A stretch of DNA of 56,408 bases from JAPKZH01 sp964537875 (GTDB lineage: Bacteria; Acidobacteriota; Aminicenantia; Aminicenantales; UBA4085). The stretch spans positions 1-56,408 of the forward strand of contig CAZIDN010000020.1 in the NCBI GenBank assembly GCA_964537875.1. Direction: 5' to 3'. Under the pieces are notes generated by a model. The model did not search any database. It saw only the letters and a program-made list of their open reading frames with translations, and was not told the DNA's origin. The position numbers were made by a program, and so were the translations under genes. Below are positions 25,040 through 33,163 of the stretch, in pieces (positions within the stretch are counted from its first letter, which is position 1; each line of letters begins with the position of its first letter).

Positions 25040-26187
25040 CTCTCGTCCTTCCATCCGAGGACGTTCTTCGCCTGGCCAAGAAACCAAACGGTCGCCGCAA
25101 CGTCCAGCCGTCGAGCCGCTCCATTCTCGCAAAGCAACCAAGTCACTTGCGGCAAGTCGAGGCAAGTCCGGTATGTCCGCCACGGTGCCAAGTAGCCGTT
25201 CCAGGCATCCGCTTCTCTCTGGTGGTCGCTTTTTGAAGCAAAGCCGGGCTGATTCTGCCGAGCCTTCTCACGGGCAAGCGACGCGAAGACGAACCCATGA
25301 ACATGCTTCTTGGAGTTTGCTTCGTAGCGCTCCTTTTCTTTATCCCACAGTACTTCAAGATGGTCCTTGAGCCTCTTAAATAGCTTTGATGATGGGCGGG
25401 TAGTGCTAAGCCCTTCATGCCAGAAAAGCACCTCCCGAGTCTCCACCTTCCGCCCGTTCTTTTCCGTGAGGACAAAGAAGGTACAGGGCTCATTGACGGC
25501 CGAGGCAACGGTCTGGGCGTCCTTCAGGATGTGCCGCCAGTTAGCAGACGGATCCGGTTGAACACCGCCAAGCTCCAGAGAAGCTGCCGAGACGCGAGTT
25601 GGCAACCCCTTACCACTTTTACAGGGTGATATAGGACCACGTCCGCCGAGGCATGGGCCAGGGAAATTCTTGGCGAGCCACTCCAAGGCCAGATCCCGGA
25701 GATAGATGCAGTTGGTGTCCGGTAAGGCGTCGGCCAGTTGAGCATCGTTGGTGACGAATAGTGTATGCCCATCCACCAGACTGGTGGCTCCGATCAAGGC
25801 GTCGGGCGTTTTCAAGGTGATATTGTCGCCGGGGACATAGCTGCCTCGGAGTCTACCAGCCGCCTTGGCCACCGCGCCGTTTACATCGAGAATCTGGAAA
25901 TGTCGGTTCATGATTGCCAGGAGATCCAACTCCGGGTCATAGCCCGCGTTATGCCGGTTGGCGAAATGGACGTTGGCCAGGAGCTCTGAGACGACCACGG
26001 TGCTGGCATAGAGCGCAATCTTCCCGTCGATCGCTGCCCGAAAGATCGGGTCCAGGCAATCGGCCCAGGGCTGAACCGGCGGGTTACTTATGTAGTACTG
26101 CACGCAGCAAGTATCCAAGGCGACTTTGGGCTTTCCGGTTGCCGTGGTCTGGGTAACTTCCTGTATGCGTTCAGTTGCCGTGGGCAT
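25036..26187 (-). CDS. PIN-domain protein with unknown C-terminal domain, inside the RM operon
   Basis: Residues 20-165 are a PIN-type nuclease domain with the acidic residues in place: ALDTCC, VVSELLANV, KTPDALIGATS and VTNDAQLADA. PIN domains act as ribonucleases, often as toxins. Residues 190-383 form a second domain I cannot name, with aromatic patches (FFVLTEKNGRK, WNGYLAPWRTYR). The gene is between hsdM (6 nt away) and hsdS (4-nt overlap), so it is made together with the restriction enzyme. No small antitoxin gene is adjacent; the hsdS fusion domain could serve that role (inference). Confidence 0.75.
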   Translation of the reverse strand: MPTATERIQEVTQTTATGKPKVALDTCCVQYYISNPPVQPWADCLDPIFRAAIDGKIALYASTVVVSELLANVHFANRHNAGYDPELDLLAIMNRHFQILDVNGAVAKAAGRLRGSYVPGDNITLKTPDALIGATSLVDGHTLFVTNDAQLADALPDTNCIYLRDLALEWLAKNFPGPCLGGRGPISPCKSGKGLPTRVSAASLELGGVQPDPSANWRHILKDAQTVASAVNEPCTFFVLTEKNGRKVETREVLFWHEGLSTTRPSSKLFKRLKDHLEVLWDKEKERYEANSKKHVHGFVFASLAREKARQNQPGFASKSDHQREADAWNGYLAPWRTYRTCLDLPQVTWLLCENGAARRLDVAATVWFLGQAKNVLGWKDER

Positions 26188-26193
26188 CCGTAT

Positions 26194-27843
26194 CTACTCC
26201 GCCGTCGATGTTTCGAACCGGACGGATCCCTTCAATCCATCGACTGATGTAGGCACGGTGACCAGGGTAAGCAGGTCCTGTAGGTCGGTCTTGATATCAT
26301 CTTCGAGGTCGAGCAGCCGATTGATGAGGACTTCGGGCTTCTCGTGCTCGATCGCCTCGGCCTGATGCGGGCAGTAGCGCCCGGCGGTCAGGTTGTAGTC
26401 GGTTTTGCGAATGTCCTCGATGGTCGCCCACCACGACCGCTCGCTCTCGAATTGCTTGAGGTCGTCGGCCTTCAGGATCGCCCGGACGCCGCCGTCCTTC
26501 TCGTGACGCCAGGTGAAAGGCCAGAGGGAAACCATGTGATCGAGGTCGCCGTCGGTCTCGAAGTCTGGTAGCGGCCGGCGGGTGGCCCCGAGGTCACGAC
26601 CGTCGCTCTCCACGCGGTAAAACCAGACCCTCGAGGTGCGCGCATCGTCGCGGCTCAACGGGCGGCGAAAAACAACGACGCTGGTCTTCGCACCACTGTA
26701 AGGGTTGAAGACGCCGTTGGGCAGGCTAAGAATCCCAAGGACTTCGAACTGCTCCACGAGCTTACGGCAGATCTTTCGCAGCATATTCTTGGAATCGAAG
26801 AGCAGACCTTCTTTGAGCACAACGGCAGCGCGCCCACCGGGCTTGAGGCTGTTCATCATGTGCTGAATGAAGAGTGCCTCATAGAGCTTGATGTGGTATT
26901 CGAACTGGGCCATGCGCTCTTGTTTCGTCGCCCCGAACGGTGGATTGGCGAGGATAATGTCGTACTTGTTCTTTTGGATGTCCTGTGCCTTGTTGGAAAG
27001 ACTGTCATCGTTCTGAAGCTGGCTGGAACCGTCCCGGTGAAGGATCATGTTCATGAGCGCAAGCTTGAAGACGAGGGGAGAATGCTCGACACCGAAGAGG
27101 TGCTTTTCTTTGAGCCGTCGAATCAACCGTTCTTTTTCATCGGCTGCTATCTTCTTCCTGTCGATCTTTTCAAGGACCTGCAGAAAAGCACGCATAATGA
27201 AACCGCCCGTGCCGCAGGCGGGATCATAAATAGTCTCACCGATATCCGGATCAATGATCTGGACCATGCGGTCCACGATGTGGCGCGGGGTGAAGTACTC
27301 GGCGAATTCTTTATCTTGGCCGAATTGCTGAAGAAGCTGTTCGTAGGCGGTTCCAAACACATCAAAACGTTCGCCCGGTCCGATCTTCTTGGACATAACC
27401 TCGAGCAGGTTTAGGTCCTTTAGCTTTGATGTAAGACTTCTTATGGTCGGAGCGTATCGGAGTGGGAAGACGGTTTCCTTGAATAGACGGGTAACATCCT
27501 TGGCGGAAGGGTGTATGGAGTGTTTTTCCCTTTCAGCCAGATCAACGAACATTTGCTTACAGAACGGAATCGAATCAGAGAACCCCAACGACTTTGCATA
27601 TCCGTCCGGGTCATCCGCCCAATTGTGAAATCTGTATCTGTCTGGGATTAGCTGCTCGTTCTCCGGGAGTTTTCGTTTGATGGCATCTTCTTCCAAGAGT
27701 GCGGTCTCGTCACACAGTTTAAGGAAGAGAAAGAGGCTGAAAATCTCCAGGCGATCCGTGGCGTGAACGGCATCGTCACGCAGGATATTGGCGACTTCCC
27801 AAAGGTCTTTTCCGAATTGATTGAAATCAGGCGTCTTCGCCAT
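26194..27843 (-). CDS. hsdM: Type I restriction-modification DNA methyltransferase HsdM
   Basis: HsdM (549 residues) transfers methyl groups to adenine N6. The N-terminal helical HsdM_N domain is followed by an S-adenosylmethionine motif DPACGTGGF (about residue 208) and the catalytic NPPFG (about 301). Length and motifs are normal, so it should be active. Its start overlaps the hsdR stop by 17 nt. Confidence 0.95.
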   Translation of the reverse strand: MAKTPDFNQFGKDLWEVANILRDDAVHATDRLEIFSLFLFLKLCDETALLEEDAIKRKLPENEQLIPDRYRFHNWADDPDGYAKSLGFSDSIPFCKQMFVDLAEREKHSIHPSAKDVTRLFKETVFPLRYAPTIRSLTSKLKDLNLLEVMSKKIGPGERFDVFGTAYEQLLQQFGQDKEFAEYFTPRHIVDRMVQIIDPDIGETIYDPACGTGGFIMRAFLQVLEKIDRKKIAADEKERLIRRLKEKHLFGVEHSPLVFKLALMNMILHRDGSSQLQNDDSLSNKAQDIQKNKYDIILANPPFGATKQERMAQFEYHIKLYEALFIQHMMNSLKPGGRAAVVLKEGLLFDSKNMLRKICRKLVEQFEVLGILSLPNGVFNPYSGAKTSVVVFRRPLSRDDARTSRVWFYRVESDGRDLGATRRPLPDFETDGDLDHMVSLWPFTWRHEKDGGVRAILKADDLKQFESERSWWATIEDIRKTDYNLTAGRYCPHQAEAIEHEKPEVLINRLLDLEDDIKTDLQDLLTLVTVPTSVDGLKGSVRFETSTAE

Positions 27844-30163
27844 CGGTCACCTCCGTTTGCACTGGAGCGCCCGCCGAAAGGTTCAGGGCCTCTTTCGCCA
27901 AGCTCATCAGTTGATCGAATCCTGCGAACAGCGCCTTGATACGCATGATGCCACCGGCTTGGTCGAGCCATTGGCTGCGCAGAATCTGTTCGGGCATGAT
28001 GTCAGGGTTGGCTCGCTTGAAGTCGTAAACCATCAGGACCATTTCGCGTTGTTCCTTGTTCAACTTCTTTTCCAGCGCCCACTTCTCGAACTCCCGGCGG
28101 CGGTTCAAGTTGTCGAAGTCTGCCTCGCCGGTAGCCACTGCGATGAAATCCTCGAGGGTGGCCTCGGGCTCGCCGAAGAGATCACGAAGAGCGGGCAGAT
28201 CGAACCCCAAAGTCGCAAGGAAGGCATGGTCTGGCAATGACGTGCCCTTGAAGTAACGCCAGCACAGGACGGTCTGAGAGAATCGCTGCTTAAGGCCTTC
28301 GCGTTCCAAACCGCCTTTGAGTTGGGCTTCCACCTGGCGGCGTAGTTCCTCGAGGATCGCGGGCGAGATGGTTTCCGAGAAGACCAGATGAACGGGGACG
28401 TCAGCGATGACCATTTCCTGTTTCGTGCCGCCATAGTCACTCCCGTTCTCACCGCCACCTTCGCCGCCACCGCCACCGCGCTCGCGGTCAATGATTTCCT
28501 CTTCTTCCTGCTCGACGGGTTCATCCTCGACACCAGGCGAATCGTTAGTGACAACCGGTTCGAGGTGGGCGATATCCACGAAGTCAACGAGCTTATAGAG
28601 GTTCTTGCCGGTCTCCTTGCACTTGCGGGTGCCACGGCCCTTCATCTGGACATAGAGAATCTTGGACTTCGTGGGCCGCGCCATGAGGAGGACCTCAACG
28701 TCCGGGGCGTCAATGCCAGTGTCGAGCATGCCAATTCCAACCAGGATGATCGGCCTCGGAGCCATATTGGAGTCCTTGTGAGCCTGGTCGACGATGGCCC
28801 TTCGTTCGTCGGGACCGGTAACCTTCTGAAATTCCTCGATGAGTTCCCGCGCCCCAGCCATCTCGTTATGGACCGTAAGGATGAACTTCTCGGCTGCCGC
28901 GTCGTTGGGCGGCAGGTTGTTCCTGCGGTTGTATTCGTCGATTAGGGCATAGCGCAGGTTCTTGGCGTGGGCAATGCTGGCCGCGAAAACCATGGTCTTG
29001 ACAGGCTGCCGGGTTCCAAGGATGTCCTCGAAGTATTTCTCGGCAATGAGCTGGTTGCGTTGCGGTACATCTACGGCCCGGCCGAGTTGATCGGGTTCGA
29101 AGTCGAAGCCCATATCATGAACGCCCTCGAGATCCACATTCGTGTGGAACTTGTGATGGATACAGGCAGCCAGGCGCTCCCATTCTGAAACCTCGGGGTT
29201 GCTTTCACCTTGGCGGATCGTGTAACGGTAGATCGGCCCGCGATACTGCCCTGCATCCGTGAAGAACCGGTCGGTATTGACGGTTTCCTTGTCGGCAGGA
29301 GTGGCCGTGAGACCGAGGAGGATGGCTCCGCCCTTGGCGAAGTGATCAAGTACACCATACCAGTCACCAAAATACGACCGGTGGCACTCGTCCAGGATCA
29401 CAATATTGAAGTGGTCTGGATCGTAGTTCTGATACTTGTTTCGAACTGCGAGATGCTGGATGGTAGTGACGAGGATATCGCGATGTTTGTCTTCTTTAGA
29501 ACCCGTGGCACGCTCGATGTTGAAGTTATCGCCCAGGTGATTCTTGAACTTCTTCACTGTCTGAGCGGCCAGTGCGTCGCGGTCCACAAGAAAGAGCGCG
29601 CGCCGGATTAGGCCGACGGACCAGAGCTTGGCGATAACAGCGGCGGCTGTGATGGTTTTTCCCGTCCCCGTGGCCATCTGTAGGTACATGCGCCGACGCC
29701 CGGCTTGAGCTGCGCCGAGGACCTGTGAGACGGCCACGCGCTGGTAATCCCGAAGGGTGCCGTGCAGCTCCATCGCTTGGGGCCGGAAGAACTCGCCGAA
29801 CTCTGCAGGGGTCGGGAAAGCGGTGATTCTCTCGGGTAGCGTGTTGGCCTTCAAGTTCTGGCGGAGGAATATCTCCCCATCACTTGCGAAGAGAAGCGGG
29901 ACATCGCCCCCAGTGTTACGCTTGTAGGCTCGCGCATAGCTCTTGGCCTGCTCCAGCGCCGCCCAAAGGTCCTTGCCCGGCTTCTTGGCTTCAAGGAAAG
30001 CCATAACCTTCCCGTCGTGCAGAAAAACCCGATCCGATTCTTCTCCGTCAAGATGATCCCGCCAGCGTTTTCGGGTGACCGTGAGGTCGGTGATGTCCCA
30101 CGCACGTTCGCGGAGGTGTTCTTCGATCAGGATTTCGGCTTCGTCTTCGTTGATCGGCTTCAC
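27827..30163 (-). CDS. hsdR: Type I restriction endonuclease HsdR
   Basis: HsdR (778 residues) couples ATP-driven translocation to DNA cleavage. The N-terminal nuclease domain has FLEAKKPG (about residue 55). The helicase motor has Walker A MATGTGKTITA, DECHRSYFG and later LTATPADKETV and QMKGRGTRKC. A Gly/Glu-rich linker lies at about 555-575. A GTG start follows AGGAGGT by 6 nt. The order hsdR-hsdM-PIN-hsdS is transcribed leftward. Confidence 0.94.
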   Translation of the reverse strand: MKPINEDEAEILIEEHLRERAWDITDLTVTRKRWRDHLDGEESDRVFLHDGKVMAFLEAKKPGKDLWAALEQAKSYARAYKRNTGGDVPLLFASDGEIFLRQNLKANTLPERITAFPTPAEFGEFFRPQAMELHGTLRDYQRVAVSQVLGAAQAGRRRMYLQMATGTGKTITAAAVIAKLWSVGLIRRALFLVDRDALAAQTVKKFKNHLGDNFNIERATGSKEDKHRDILVTTIQHLAVRNKYQNYDPDHFNIVILDECHRSYFGDWYGVLDHFAKGGAILLGLTATPADKETVNTDRFFTDAGQYRGPIYRYTIRQGESNPEVSEWERLAACIHHKFHTNVDLEGVHDMGFDFEPDQLGRAVDVPQRNQLIAEKYFEDILGTRQPVKTMVFAASIAHAKNLRYALIDEYNRRNNLPPNDAAAEKFILTVHNEMAGARELIEEFQKVTGPDERRAIVDQAHKDSNMAPRPIILVGIGMLDTGIDAPDVEVLLMARPTKSKILYVQMKGRGTRKCKETGKNLYKLVDFVDIAHLEPVVTNDSPGVEDEPVEQEEEEIIDRERGGGGGEGGGENGSDYGGTKQEMVIADVPVHLVFSETISPAILEELRRQVEAQLKGGLEREGLKQRFSQTVLCWRYFKGTSLPDHAFLATLGFDLPALRDLFGEPEATLEDFIAVATGEADFDNLNRRREFEKWALEKKLNKEQREMVLMVYDFKRANPDIMPEQILRSQWLDQAGGIMRIKALFAGFDQLMSLAKEALNLSAGAPVQTEVTDGEDA

Positions 30164-30174
30164 CTGGGCACCTC

Positions 30175-30264
30175 CTATTGGCGTTCCGGGAAATACTGAT
30201 TCAGGAGATCAGCACCGTTTCCGCCCATGCTGCGCAGCAACTCCTCGATCCTCTGCATGGCCAT
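30175..30264 (-). CDS. Possible 29-residue leader protein of the RM operon
   Basis: An ATG frame preceded by a purine-rich ribosome site (GGAAAAGAGAGAGCA) encodes MAMQRIEELLRSMGGNGADL and nine more residues, ending 12 nt before the hsdR start. It lies directly after a good promoter. The composition is that of a short amphipathic helix. It could be a true small protein or a translated leader. Confidence 0.45.
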   Translation of the reverse strand: MAMQRIEELLRSMGGNGADLLNQYFPERQ

Positions 30265-30332
30265 TGCTCTCTCTTTTCCTTTTTTCCTTCGCCCATCCCC
30301 GCCTACGCTTCACTCATAGGCTATTTGGCCCG

Positions 30333-30361
30333 AGAATAGCACTAATATAGGGGCCAGTCAA
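30333..30361 (-). promoter_or_regulatory. Promoter of the type I RM operon
   Basis: On the minus strand TTGACT (30361-30356) and TATTCT (30338-30333) are 17 nt apart, about 70 nt upstream of the small leader frame. Confidence 0.6.
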
Positions 30362-30473
30362 ATTCGAAAAGGCCAGACTTCTTCTCCTATGCCCGCCCGG
30401 GACGCCACGGGGACAATAAATAGACCTTTCCAAAATGACGCGAGGGCACTTTTCTCTGGCCGACATTTCGCCC

Positions 30474-30791
30474 TCATTTCCTCATCGCAGCATATTGCGC
30501 CATTTTCCAAAGGCTATTCTTTTCGGCTTCGGCCTTTGAATAGCGTCCGTAATCCAGGAACCGGGAAAGAAGGATCAGGCCAAAGAAGCCTAATTCTTTT
30601 TCCAAAAATAAAGCGAATCTAATTTCCGGAGTGTCTGGGAACGGGATCGGTGTAGACGGGTCCATGGCCTTCTCGAATTTCTTTACGAGTTCAGGGTGCA
30701 ATTTGCTTTTTTCAGCGAGGCGGAGCATCATGGTTTGTTTTTTGGTCAGCCATGGCGGATAGAGGATCCGCGCCTTTTGTTTTTCAGCCAT
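30474..30791 (-). CDS. Hypothetical small protein
   Basis: I start at MAEKQKARILYPPW (30791), which has an AGGAGG site 8 nt upstream, rather than at the earlier ATG. The 105 residues are basic and helical, with KKFEKAMDPSTPIPFPDTPE and a short hydrophobic stretch (FGLILLSRFLDYG). I do not recognise it. Confidence 0.55.
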   Translation of the reverse strand: MAEKQKARILYPPWLTKKQTMMLRLAEKSKLHPELVKKFEKAMDPSTPIPFPDTPEIRFALFLEKELGFFGLILLSRFLDYGRYSKAEAEKNSLWKMAQYAAMRK

Positions 30792-30920
30792 TTTTTGATT
30801 CCTCCTTTTTTGGGTGATAATGGGTTGTTGAAAGCGGTCCTTCGATTTTGGGGGGAAGAACCGCAATACTTCTCTTTCTTCTCTTCTTCTCTTTCTTAAG
30901 ATCTTCTTTGGGGGTGTTAT

Positions 30921-31072
30921 GGTGTCCGGTCTTAACGGTCAAGAACGGACATAGCTGTGTCCGGTCTAAAGCCCTTGATAGGACGCTGGTGTCCGGTCTT
31001 AATGTGTTCAAGGCTTTTTTCCTCCAAAACGCCCTCCAGTTCTTTGGGGGTGTTCTGGTGTCCGGCCTTGAA
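30921..31072. repeat. Iteron-like repeat cluster I (four copies of GTGTCCGGTCTTAA)
   Basis: Copies begin at 30921, 30956, 30988 and 31057, so the spacing is about 35, 32 and 69 bp, close to a 34-bp phase with one gap. The first and last copies are extended on the left by TTCTTTGGGGGTGTT. A CGGACA/TGTCCG dyad is centred near 30954. The cluster lies at and beyond the 3' end of a winged-helix replication-type gene. The pattern is that of replication iterons or a repressor array. Confidence 0.65.
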
Positions 31073-31409
31073 TTTCTTTTCGCTTCCTTCCCATGGCCTG
31101 GAACCAGGGTTCAAAGAATTCGAGCGGCAGGTAATAACTCGAGCTCGTGCGGCGGCCTCTTTTGACCGTGATGCCCAGGGCGACCTTGGCCCAGCGGATG
31201 AATCGCCGGACCGTCCTCTCATCGGTCCCGGCCTCTTTCGCAAGCAATGAGTGTGAAGGGTTGGCAAAGCCCTGGGGATTTCGGTGCCGGTAGAGGGCGA
31301 GAAAAACTTTGGCCCAGGACGGCGGCATTTGACTCAGAGCGCCTGAATTCGTCATGTCGATGAGCAGACCCCAAAAGCCCCGGGGCTTCGGCTTTTCATT
31401 TTCTGGCAT
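31008..31409 (-). CDS. Winged-helix replication-initiator-like protein A
   Basis: I start at MPENEKPKPRGFW (31409), downstream of a GGGGCCAGG site. Residues 12-100 form a helix-turn-helix (FANPSHSLLAKEAGTDERTVRRFI) of the type found in plasmid and phage replication proteins, with the MPPSWAKVFLALYRHRN lead-in common to such domains. Its last 20 codons run into the iteron-like cluster. With 133 residues it lacks a second winged-helix domain or primase. A related gene is at 32519-32872. Confidence 0.6.
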   Translation of the reverse strand: MPENEKPKPRGFWGLLIDMTNSGALSQMPPSWAKVFLALYRHRNPQGFANPSHSLLAKEAGTDERTVRRFIRWAKVALGITVKRGRRTSSSYYLPLEFFEPWFQAMGRKRKEIQGRTPEHPQRTGGRFGGKKP

Positions 31410-31473
31410 CCTGGCCCCTTGTTTGGGAAAGGCGGCAAAGGCCACGGGGAAAGGGGCCACCAAACCTCACGCA

Positions 31474-31505
31474 GCCCCGCCGCCCAAAAAATTCTTTTTT
31501 CATCG
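31474..31505. repeat. 32-bp direct repeat, copy 1
   Basis: This copy matches 32937-32968 at 31 of 32 positions. It contains the stop codon of the terminase-like gene on the minus strand, followed by AAAAAAGAATTTTTT and a GC-rich tail. Confidence 0.85.
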
Positions 31506-31955
31506 GTTGCCCGCAAAAATCTTCTTGATCTCCGGGCCCCATGTTTTATCGGAAGGCAACTCGGCGCCCCGCACCCGTTCCAAGGGTTTCGGCTTCGGCG
31601 CCGTCATATCATCGATCATCGCCCGGCCTGTGGCCTTGCCCAGTTCCTGGACGGCCGTCCGCCGTTCACGGCCCGGGTCAAGGTCGATCTCTCCATCCGG
31701 ATCTGGCTCCGGCGGACCTTCCAGTCCTTCGGTCGGGTCGGCGTCCGGTGCGTCTTGCTCGCTTGGCCATGGCTCCTCGAAGGTCGGGGGCACCTCGAGG
31801 CCCGTCGAATCCCGAAAAAGCTTCAGGCCCGCTCCGTCCACGATCTCCAATCCGAACAGCGCCCGGAGATACGTCTCCCAGCTCCGCCAAGTCCCCGGAT
31901 CTTTGAAAAACGGCTTGAATAAGCCCGGGTCCTCAATCGCCGCGATTATGTTCAT
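31500..31955 (-). CDS. Truncated phage terminase large-subunit N-terminus
   Basis: I start at MNIIAAIEDPGLFKPFF (31955), an ATGA overlap with the upstream gene. The first 55 residues (KDPGTWRSWETYLRALFGL, LFRDSTGLEVPP) resemble the start of terminase large subunits, where an ATPase motif would follow. Instead, 95 acidic, proline-rich residues and a short basic end follow. No Walker A or nuclease motif is present, so it cannot package DNA. It may be a relic or a recruited adaptor. Confidence 0.5.
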   Translation of the reverse strand: MNIIAAIEDPGLFKPFFKDPGTWRSWETYLRALFGLEIVDGAGLKLFRDSTGLEVPPTFEEPWPSEQDAPDADPTEGLEGPPEPDPDGEIDLDPGRERRTAVQELGKATGRAMIDDMTAPKPKPLERVRGAELPSDKTWGPEIKKIFAGNR

Positions 31956-32179
31956 TTCTCGCTGGCCTCCACCAGTTCCCGGACCAGATCGAGCATCCCG
32001 TCCGCTTTCCCGGCCTTGTACGCGTCCGCGAATGTATGCCCGGCCCAGAAAATCATCCGGCATTTCGGAGAACAGAAATTCTGCCATGGCCGCCTGGGCT
32101 TAAAACCGCTCTTGCAGCATAGACATGGTCGGCAGCCTTCGCCATCCTGCGTTCGTGGCTTAGAAATGCGTAGACGCAT
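31952..32179 (-). CDS. Small zinc-ribbon protein
   Basis: Starting at MRLRISKPR (32179), the 75 residues contain PCLCCKSGFKPRRPWQNFCSPKCRM, a C-x-x-C ... C-x-x-x-C zinc ribbon, and a helical tail (LDLVRELVEASEK). Such short proteins are common beside phage terminase or replication genes. The 4-nt overlap with the terminase-like gene supports an operon. Confidence 0.6.
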   Translation of the reverse strand: MRLRISKPRTQDGEGCRPCLCCKSGFKPRRPWQNFCSPKCRMIFWAGHTFADAYKAGKADGMLDLVRELVEASEK

Positions 32180-32186
32180 GATAGAA

Positions 32187-32345
32187 TCAATCCTGCCCGC
32201 CATCCGTGCCCGGCTTTTCCCCGCCCATCTTGACCTCGGCCATGGCCTTGTCCAGCGCCTTCCGCAATTCGGAGAGGTGATCGGCGTGGAGGCGGCTTTC
32301 TTTTGGCTGGTTTTGGCCTTTCCGAAAACCAAAGGCAGCTTCCAT
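32187..32345 (-). pseudogene. Truncated PC4-like paralogue
   Basis: The 52-codon frame contains SRLHADHLSELRKALDKAM, matching the IQVDHLPELQKALDLAE end of the PC4-like protein at 19867-20250. The corresponding DNA is also clearly similar. The beta-sheet part is missing and its place is taken by iteron-like repeats. The product, if made, would be only the terminal helix. Confidence 0.5.
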
Positions 32346-32474
32346 ATGTGTGCACGGTACCGCTTCCATCAGTGTGCACGGTTGGCCTATTTGTAAAAAC
32401 CGTTGTTTTCTGGTTTCCCCTGAAAACCGCTTCCATATGTGTGTACACCCGACCGCTACCCCCGTTGTGCACAT
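32338..32474. repeat. Iteron-like repeat cluster II (four copies of GCTTCCATATGTGTGCAC)
   Basis: Copies begin at 32338, 32362, 32429 and 32455. They form two pairs with 24- and 26-bp spacing, the pairs being 67 bp apart. Copies 1-3 share GCTTCCAT-NN-GTGTG-Y-AC; the fourth is diverged but keeps TGTGCAC. GTGCAC/GTGTAC is itself a dyad. The cluster starts 45 nt beyond the end of the second winged-helix gene. Confidence 0.65.
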
Positions 32475-32518
32475 ATTTAGATACTTATACCAGGTATTGA
32501 CGGAATGCCTTCGCCTCG

Positions 32519-32872
32519 TCATTTTCCTTTCCTAAACCCGTATTGATCAAATTTAGCAGTCAGTTCATAGATGGATGCTTTACCGAAAAGGCCACCGCCC
32601 TCGTCTTGGCGTCGAATCCATCCTCCGTCCTCCAATTCTCGGTAAATCTTTGCCACGGTCGCTGGCCGTTTAAGTCCACAATATCCAATTTTCTTAAGAG
32701 CCCGATAGCTCAGTCGTACAAGGCCGTTATTTTTTTTCGGATTTCGTTTTCCCTTAAGCAGCAAATAAAGACTTCGGGCCTGAGACGAAAGCGCGCCCCA
32801 TTCTGGACAGCCAAAAATTAGCTCCTTATGCAAGCCCACGTATGGCCTCGGATCACGTTTTTCGTTTTTCAC
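32519..32872 (-). CDS. Winged-helix replication-initiator-like protein B
   Basis: The 117-residue protein has ELIFGCPEWGALSSQARSLY and LLLKGKRNPKKNNGLVRLSY, then RALKKIGYCGLKRPATVAKI, and ends with a beta-wing-like GWIRRQDEGGG. This matches the helix-turn-helix replication or regulatory proteins of phages and plasmids. Like the gene at 31008-31409, it is followed directly by iteron-like repeats that may be its binding sites. Confidence 0.6.
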   Translation of the reverse strand: MKNEKRDPRPYVGLHKELIFGCPEWGALSSQARSLYLLLKGKRNPKKNNGLVRLSYRALKKIGYCGLKRPATVAKIYRELEDGGWIRRQDEGGGLFGKASIYELTAKFDQYGFRKGK

Positions 32873-32936
32873 TCCGGGACCCCTTTGTGAAAGGGCAGCG
32901 AGACTCCAAACGAGGAAAGGGGTCTGACCCCGCCCG

Positions 32937-32968
32937 GCCCCGCCGCCCCAAAAATTCTTTTTTCATCG
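32937..32968. repeat. 32-bp direct repeat, copy 2
   Basis: The partner of 31474-31505. Here it contains the stop codon of the excisionase-like gene. A short GGGGTCTGACCCC dyad lies next to it at 32919-32931. Confidence 0.85.
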
Positions 32969-33160
32969 CCTTCTTACCTTCGTCCCGTGCTCGAGGAGCT
33001 TCTCCAGGACGTTCTCGAGGCGCAGGAAGTCGACGCGCCGCGAACCAGCGAGCTTGATAGACGGGATAATTTTTCTCAAGCAGAGATCGTTCACGTGCTT
33101 CGGGCTGAGATGAAGGTATTGCGCGATCTCTTTGACCGTGAACCAACGGCGCTCGGGCAT
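32963..33160 (-). CDS. Excisionase-like MerR-type helix-turn-helix protein
   Basis: The 65 residues (MPERRWFTVKEIAQYLHLSP, then HVNDLCLRKIIPSIKLAGSR and VDFLRLENVLEKLLE) are a typical winged-helix excisionase/AlpA-like domain. It may bend DNA for excision or regulate the integrase. The start lies 3 nt after the stop of the small gene upstream. Confidence 0.8.
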   Translation of the reverse strand: MPERRWFTVKEIAQYLHLSPKHVNDLCLRKIIPSIKLAGSRRVDFLRLENVLEKLLEHGTKVRRR

Positions 33161-33163
33161 TAT

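Noticed and set aside
30921..31072. Repeat cluster I as a CRISPR array
   Set aside because: Repeats are short (14-16 bp), few, unevenly spaced and there are no cas genes; iterons fit better.
32053..32472. Minus-strand frame of 139 codons over the iteron-like cluster
   Set aside because: Its repeated peptides (for example THMEAV) are just translations of the DNA repeats, and it conflicts with the zinc-ribbon gene.
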